The position numbers were made by a program, and so were the translations under genes. The notes beneath the pieces are model-generated. The model saw only the letters and a program-made list of their open reading frames with translations. It made no database searches and was not told the DNA's origin. DNA of 14,653 nucleotides from Bifidobacterium breve (GTDB taxonomy: Bacteria; Actinomycetota; Actinomycetes; Mycobacteriales; Mycobacteriaceae): contig CAMCWJ010000034.1 in NCBI GenBank assembly GCA_945882475.1, positions 1 through 14,653 on the forward strand, given 5' to 3'. Below are positions 12,156 through 14,653 of this stretch, piece after piece. How positions within the stretch are numbered: position 1 is the stretch's first letter; the number at the start of each line of letters is the position of its first letter.

Positions 12156-13499
12156 ATGACTACCAACGAACTGACTGACGGCGACGAACTGACTGACGGC
12201 AGTGCACCCAAGCCAACCCCCCGACCGGGGCCGCCCCGCCCGGTGCCGCGACCACACCCCTCGGCGCAACCGCTTCCAGTAACACCGGCCAGCGACCCGC
12301 GGCGGTTCGGCCGGGTCGACGACGACGGGACTGTTCACCTGATCACCGCATCGGGGGAACGAGTCATCGGCTCGTGGCAGGCCGGGGACCGCGATGCCGC
12401 GTTCGCCCACTTCGGGCGTCGCTTCGACGATCTGGCCACCGAGGTGACCCTGATGGAGACCCGGCTGGCGTCGGGAACCGGGGATGCCCGCAAGATCAAG
12501 GCTGCCGCGGCCACTCTGGCCGAATCACTCTCAACCGCAAACGTTTTGGGCGACCTCGACGCCCTGGCAGCTCGACTGGTCGCGATCGGCGAACACGCCG
12601 ACGAAACCGCACAGGCCGAGCGGGCGCGCCGAGAAGAGTTGCGCGCCAGCCAGACCGCGATGAAAGAGGGGCTGGCCGCCGAGGCCGAGGACCTCGCAGC
12701 CAACGCCACCCAGTGGAAGGCGGCTGGCGATCGGATGCGGGCCATCCTCGAGGAGTGGCGGGCCATCACCGGACTGGACCGCAAGACCGACGACGCGCTG
12801 TGGAAGCGCTACTCAGCGGCCCGCGACGCATTCAACAGGCGCCGCGGCTCGCACTTCTCCGAACTCGATCGCGAACGGGTGGGCGCCAAGGCGGCCAAGG
12901 AGCGGCTGTGCGAACGGGCTGAGCAGTTGTCGGCCTCCACCGATTGGGCGGCGACCGCGTCGGTGTTTCGCGATCTGCTCACTGAGTGGAAGGCGGCGGG
13001 CCGGGCCGCAAAGGACGTCGACGACGCCTTGTGGAGCAGGTTCAAGGCCGCCCAGGACACCTTCTTCGCCGCGCGCAACGCCTCCAGTGCGGAGCGTGAC
13101 GCCGAGTTCACCGTCAACGCCGAGGCGAAGGAACGCCTACTCGCCGAAGCGGAGAAGATCGACGTGGCCAACCTCGAGGCGGCCCGGACGGCATTGCGCG
13201 TGATCGCCGACAAGTGGGATGCGATCGGCAAGGTGCCACGGGAACGCTCGGCGGACCTGGAGAACCGGCTGCGCGCGGTAGAGAAAAAGGTCCGCGACGC
13301 GACCGAGTCGAGCCGCGTCGATCCCGAGGCCCAGGCCCGCGCCGAACAGTTCCGGGTCCGCGCCGAGCAGTTCGAGAAGCAGGCCGAGAAGGCCGCGGCC
13401 GCCGGACGCACCAAGGAGGCACAGGAGGCGCGCGCCAACGCCGAACAGTGGCGCGAGTGGGCCCAGGCCGCGGTGGCTGCCCTGACCAGAAAGCGCTAG
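12156..13499 (+). CDS. DUF349 repeat protein, Rv2731-like
   Basis: This 447-residue, highly charged helical protein has a short tandem start (NELTDG/DELTDG), a proline-rich low-complexity region (about 18-48), and a small beta segment FGRVDDDGTVHLITASGERVIGSW (51-74). Three DUF349 repeats (PF03993) follow at about 165-240, 245-318 and 322-392. The first two share the signature EW(K/R)A, (K/D)DDALW(K/S)R(Y/F), AA(R/Q)D-F and AAR/RRR. The tail (392-447) is a charged coiled-coil-like segment with repeated RAEQF. No signal or membrane segment. DUF349 proteins are widespread, but their function is poorly defined. The ATG at 12156 has a modest GGTAAGG 8 nt upstream; the frame is open further up but lacks a better start. 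It converges with the Rv2732c-like gene, the two sharing the stop tetramer CTAG. Confidence 0.88.
   Translation: MTTNELTDGDELTDGSAPKPTPRPGPPRPVPRPHPSAQPLPVTPASDPRRFGRVDDDGTVHLITASGERVIGSWQAGDRDAAFAHFGRRFDDLATEVTLMETRLASGTGDARKIKAAAATLAESLSTANVLGDLDALAARLVAIGEHADETAQAERARREELRASQTAMKEGLAAEAEDLAANATQWKAAGDRMRAILEEWRAITGLDRKTDDALWKRYSAARDAFNRRRGSHFSELDRERVGAKAAKERLCERAEQLSASTDWAATASVFRDLLTEWKAAGRAAKDVDDALWSRFKAAQDTFFAARNASSAERDAEFTVNAEAKERLLAEAEKIDVANLEAARTALRVIADKWDAIGKVPRERSADLENRLRAVEKKVRDATESSRVDPEAQARAEQFRVRAEQFEKQAEKAAAAGRTKEAQEARANAEQWREWAQAAVAALTRKR
12166..12200 (+). repeat. 18-bp tandem repeat at the start of the DUF349 gene
   Basis: ACGAACTGACTGACGGC occurs at 12166-12182 and again at 12184-12200, a period of 18 bp (6 codons, N/D-E-L-T-D-G). 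Because it is in frame, slippage would add or remove six residues without breaking the gene. Confidence 0.85.
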
Positions 13500-14092
13500 G
13501 GCTGATCCGGCTTGGCCTCGCCGGGCCGGTCGAATCCCTCGAGCAGAGTCCGGGACTGCTCCCCCGCGGCCTCCTGGCGGCGTTGCGCCTCGGCCGCCAT
13601 CTGGACGGCGGTGCGGGTCCACACCACCCGCGCCCAATGAAAGCTCAGCACCAATACGGTGATCCAGGCAAGGATCAGGCCGTATCCGGGACCCGGATAC
13701 CCTGTGGCGGCGGTCTGTCGCGACCACACCGCCAGCATGCCGAAGGCACTGGCCAGCGTCGATCCCGCCAGTGCGACCCAGGCCAGGGTCCAGCGCCGGG
13801 TCAGCAGCGCCAGCATCGAGAAGCCGACCCCGAACACCAGACTCAACCAACAGAAGATCCGTGACGGCAACGCGATCCTCACACTGGCCGCCGCGTCGCC
13901 ACCCATCAGCACATCCACCCCGCGGACCGCACCGGTGTGCGGCAGGATGAACGTCGCCGCGAGCACAAACACCAGGATGGCCACCACCAAAGCCCTTGCC
14001 CCCGGCTCGATTTCACCGGCTACCCGGCGTTCAGCGGCCTCCAGGTCGGCTTTGTAGGACTCGAAGTCATCGGGGGTATGCGGCGTGGTCAT
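13496..14092 (-). CDS. Four-helix membrane protein, Rv2732c-like
   Basis: This 198-residue protein of unknown function has four predicted membrane segments (about 33-51, 78-97, 102-123 and 135-155). A charged N-terminus (DDFESYKADLEAAERRV) and a hydrophilic, Gln/Glu-rich C-terminal helix (about 160-198) both probably lie in the cytoplasm. No catalytic or transport motif is recognised. It is the equivalent of M. tuberculosis Rv2732c, always beside miaB in the mycobacteria I recall. ATG 14092 is chosen because it overlaps the miaB TGA as ATGA; an ATG three codons upstream (14101) is possible but lengthens the overlap. The stop codon overlaps that of the convergent DUF349 gene. Confidence 0.85.
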   Translation of the reverse strand: MTTPHTPDDFESYKADLEAAERRVAGEIEPGARALVVAILVFVLAATFILPHTGAVRGVDVLMGGDAAASVRIALPSRIFCWLSLVFGVGFSMLALLTRRWTLAWVALAGSTLASAFGMLAVWSRQTAATGYPGPGYGLILAWITVLVLSFHWARVVWTRTAVQMAAEAQRRQEAAGEQSRTLLEGFDRPGEAKPDQP

Positions 14093-14653
14093 CGGGCACA
14101 TCCAGTCGTCGTCGGTGGTTCCTGGGCCGGAGCGCCAACCGACGGGAGTCCCAGCCCGACCGTGCGGGGGCGCCGGCCTTGCGCGTGCGCGTCGCCTGCG
14201 CGGGTCCGGCGGTACTCAAGCAGCGGCGCGTCTGCGATGAGGTGGTGCGGCGCGGCGCCGGTGATGGTGGTGGTGACGACATCGCCCGGGCGCACCTGCG
14301 TGGTTCCCGGGGTGAAGTGCACCAGCCGGCCGTCCCGGGCGCGCCCGGACATCCGTGCCGTCGCGGCATCCTTGCGCCCCTCCCCGTCTGCGACCAGCAC
14401 CTCTACGGTGCTGCCCAGCAGGGCGGTGTTCTCCTGAGCGGAGATCTCCTCCTGAAGATCGATGAGTCGTTGATAGCGTTCCTGCACAACGGCTTTCGGC
14501 AGCTGACCATCCAGACCGGCGGCCGGCGTTCCGGGCCTCTTCGAGTACTGGAAGGTGAACGCGGCGGCGAATCGTGCCTGACGCACCACCTCCAGGGTTG
14601 CGGCGAAGTCATCCTCGGTCTCGCCGGGGAATCCGACGATGATGTCGGTGGTG
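14089..14653 (-). CDS. miaB: MiaB, tRNA-2-methylthio-N6-dimethylallyladenosine synthase, C-terminal part (cut by window end)
   Basis: MiaB is a radical-SAM iron-sulphur enzyme that adds the 2-methylthio group to i6A37 in tRNA. The window holds its last 187 codons or so. They begin in the radical-SAM barrel at the diagnostic TTDIIVGFPGETEDDFAATL, continue through FQYSKRPGTPAA and the connecting helix QERYQRLIDLQEEISAQEN, and enter the C-terminal TRAM RNA-binding domain (LGSTVEVLVADGEGRKD to VRPGDVVTTTITGAAPHHLIAD). An Arg/Pro-rich tail follows. The cysteine clusters lie outside the window. Its TGA (14089-14091) overlaps the ATG of the Rv2732c-like gene by 4 bp. It acts directly after MiaA (9422-10336). 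Confidence 0.96.
   Translation of the reverse strand, partial: TTDIIVGFPGETEDDFAATLEVVRQARFAAAFTFQYSKRPGTPAAGLDGQLPKAVVQERYQRLIDLQEEISAQENTALLGSTVEVLVADGEGRKDAATARMSGRARDGRLVHFTPGTTQVRPGDVVTTTITGAAPHHLIADAPLLEYRRTRAGDAHAQGRRPRTVGLGLPSVGAPAQEPPTTTGCAR

Noticed and set aside
1..14653. Mobile elements, CRISPR arrays, toxin-antitoxin or defence genes
   Set aside because: I found no transposase, integrase, spaced direct repeats or recognisable defence protein; every sizeable stretch is explained by conserved chromosomal genes.

Overview
The window is an ordinary-looking stretch of a high-GC actinobacterial chromosome, almost certainly a mycobacterium (Mycobacterium/Mycolicibacterium). The reasons are a LexA very close to the M. 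tuberculosis protein, mycobacterial-type SOS boxes (TCGAAC-N4-GTTCGA), TANNNT -10 elements, and a gene order that follows M. tuberculosis Rv2713-Rv2733c as I remember it. I see no insertion sequence, phage, CRISPR array, tRNA or rRNA. The species cannot be named from the sequence alone.

Layout. (1) Positions 1-602, plus strand: the 3' part of sthA (soluble transhydrogenase), whose reading frame is broken by one amber codon at 165-167. (2) 701-1651, plus: a PAC2-family protein like Rv2714. (3) 1654-2651, minus: a membrane LysM protein followed by nrdR, transcribed divergently from lexA (2857-3531, plus). The roughly 205 bp between them is filled with LexA half-sites. This SOS switch is the most information-rich part of the window. 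(4) 3555-11946, minus: a long co-directional series. In transcription order it reads: DMT-type transporter, Rv2728c-like protein, miaA, dapF, hflX, fadE20-like acyl-CoA dehydrogenase, and a large surface protein with duplicated LGFP repeats and a C-terminal sunset-like domain. Several junctions are 4-bp start/stop overlaps. A perfect 18-bp palindrome lies in front of the acyl-CoA dehydrogenase. (5) 12156-13499, plus: a DUF349 protein preceded by two stem-loops. (6) 13496-14653, minus: the end of miaB overlapping an Rv2732c-like membrane protein, which converges on the DUF349 gene with a shared CTAG stop.

How they work together. lexA, the LysM protein and nrdR look like a DNA-damage module: repressor, division/cell-wall effector and regulator of dNTP supply. 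miaA and miaB, at opposite ends of the right half, catalyse successive steps of ms2i6A37 tRNA modification. hflX acts on ribosomes, and dapF supplies meso-diaminopimelate for peptidoglycan and lysine. I found no convincing wholly new system. The best leads are the sthA nonsense codon, the dense SOS operator region feeding a LysM-nrdR unit, the palindrome before fadE20, and several uncharacterised proteins kept in conserved positions.
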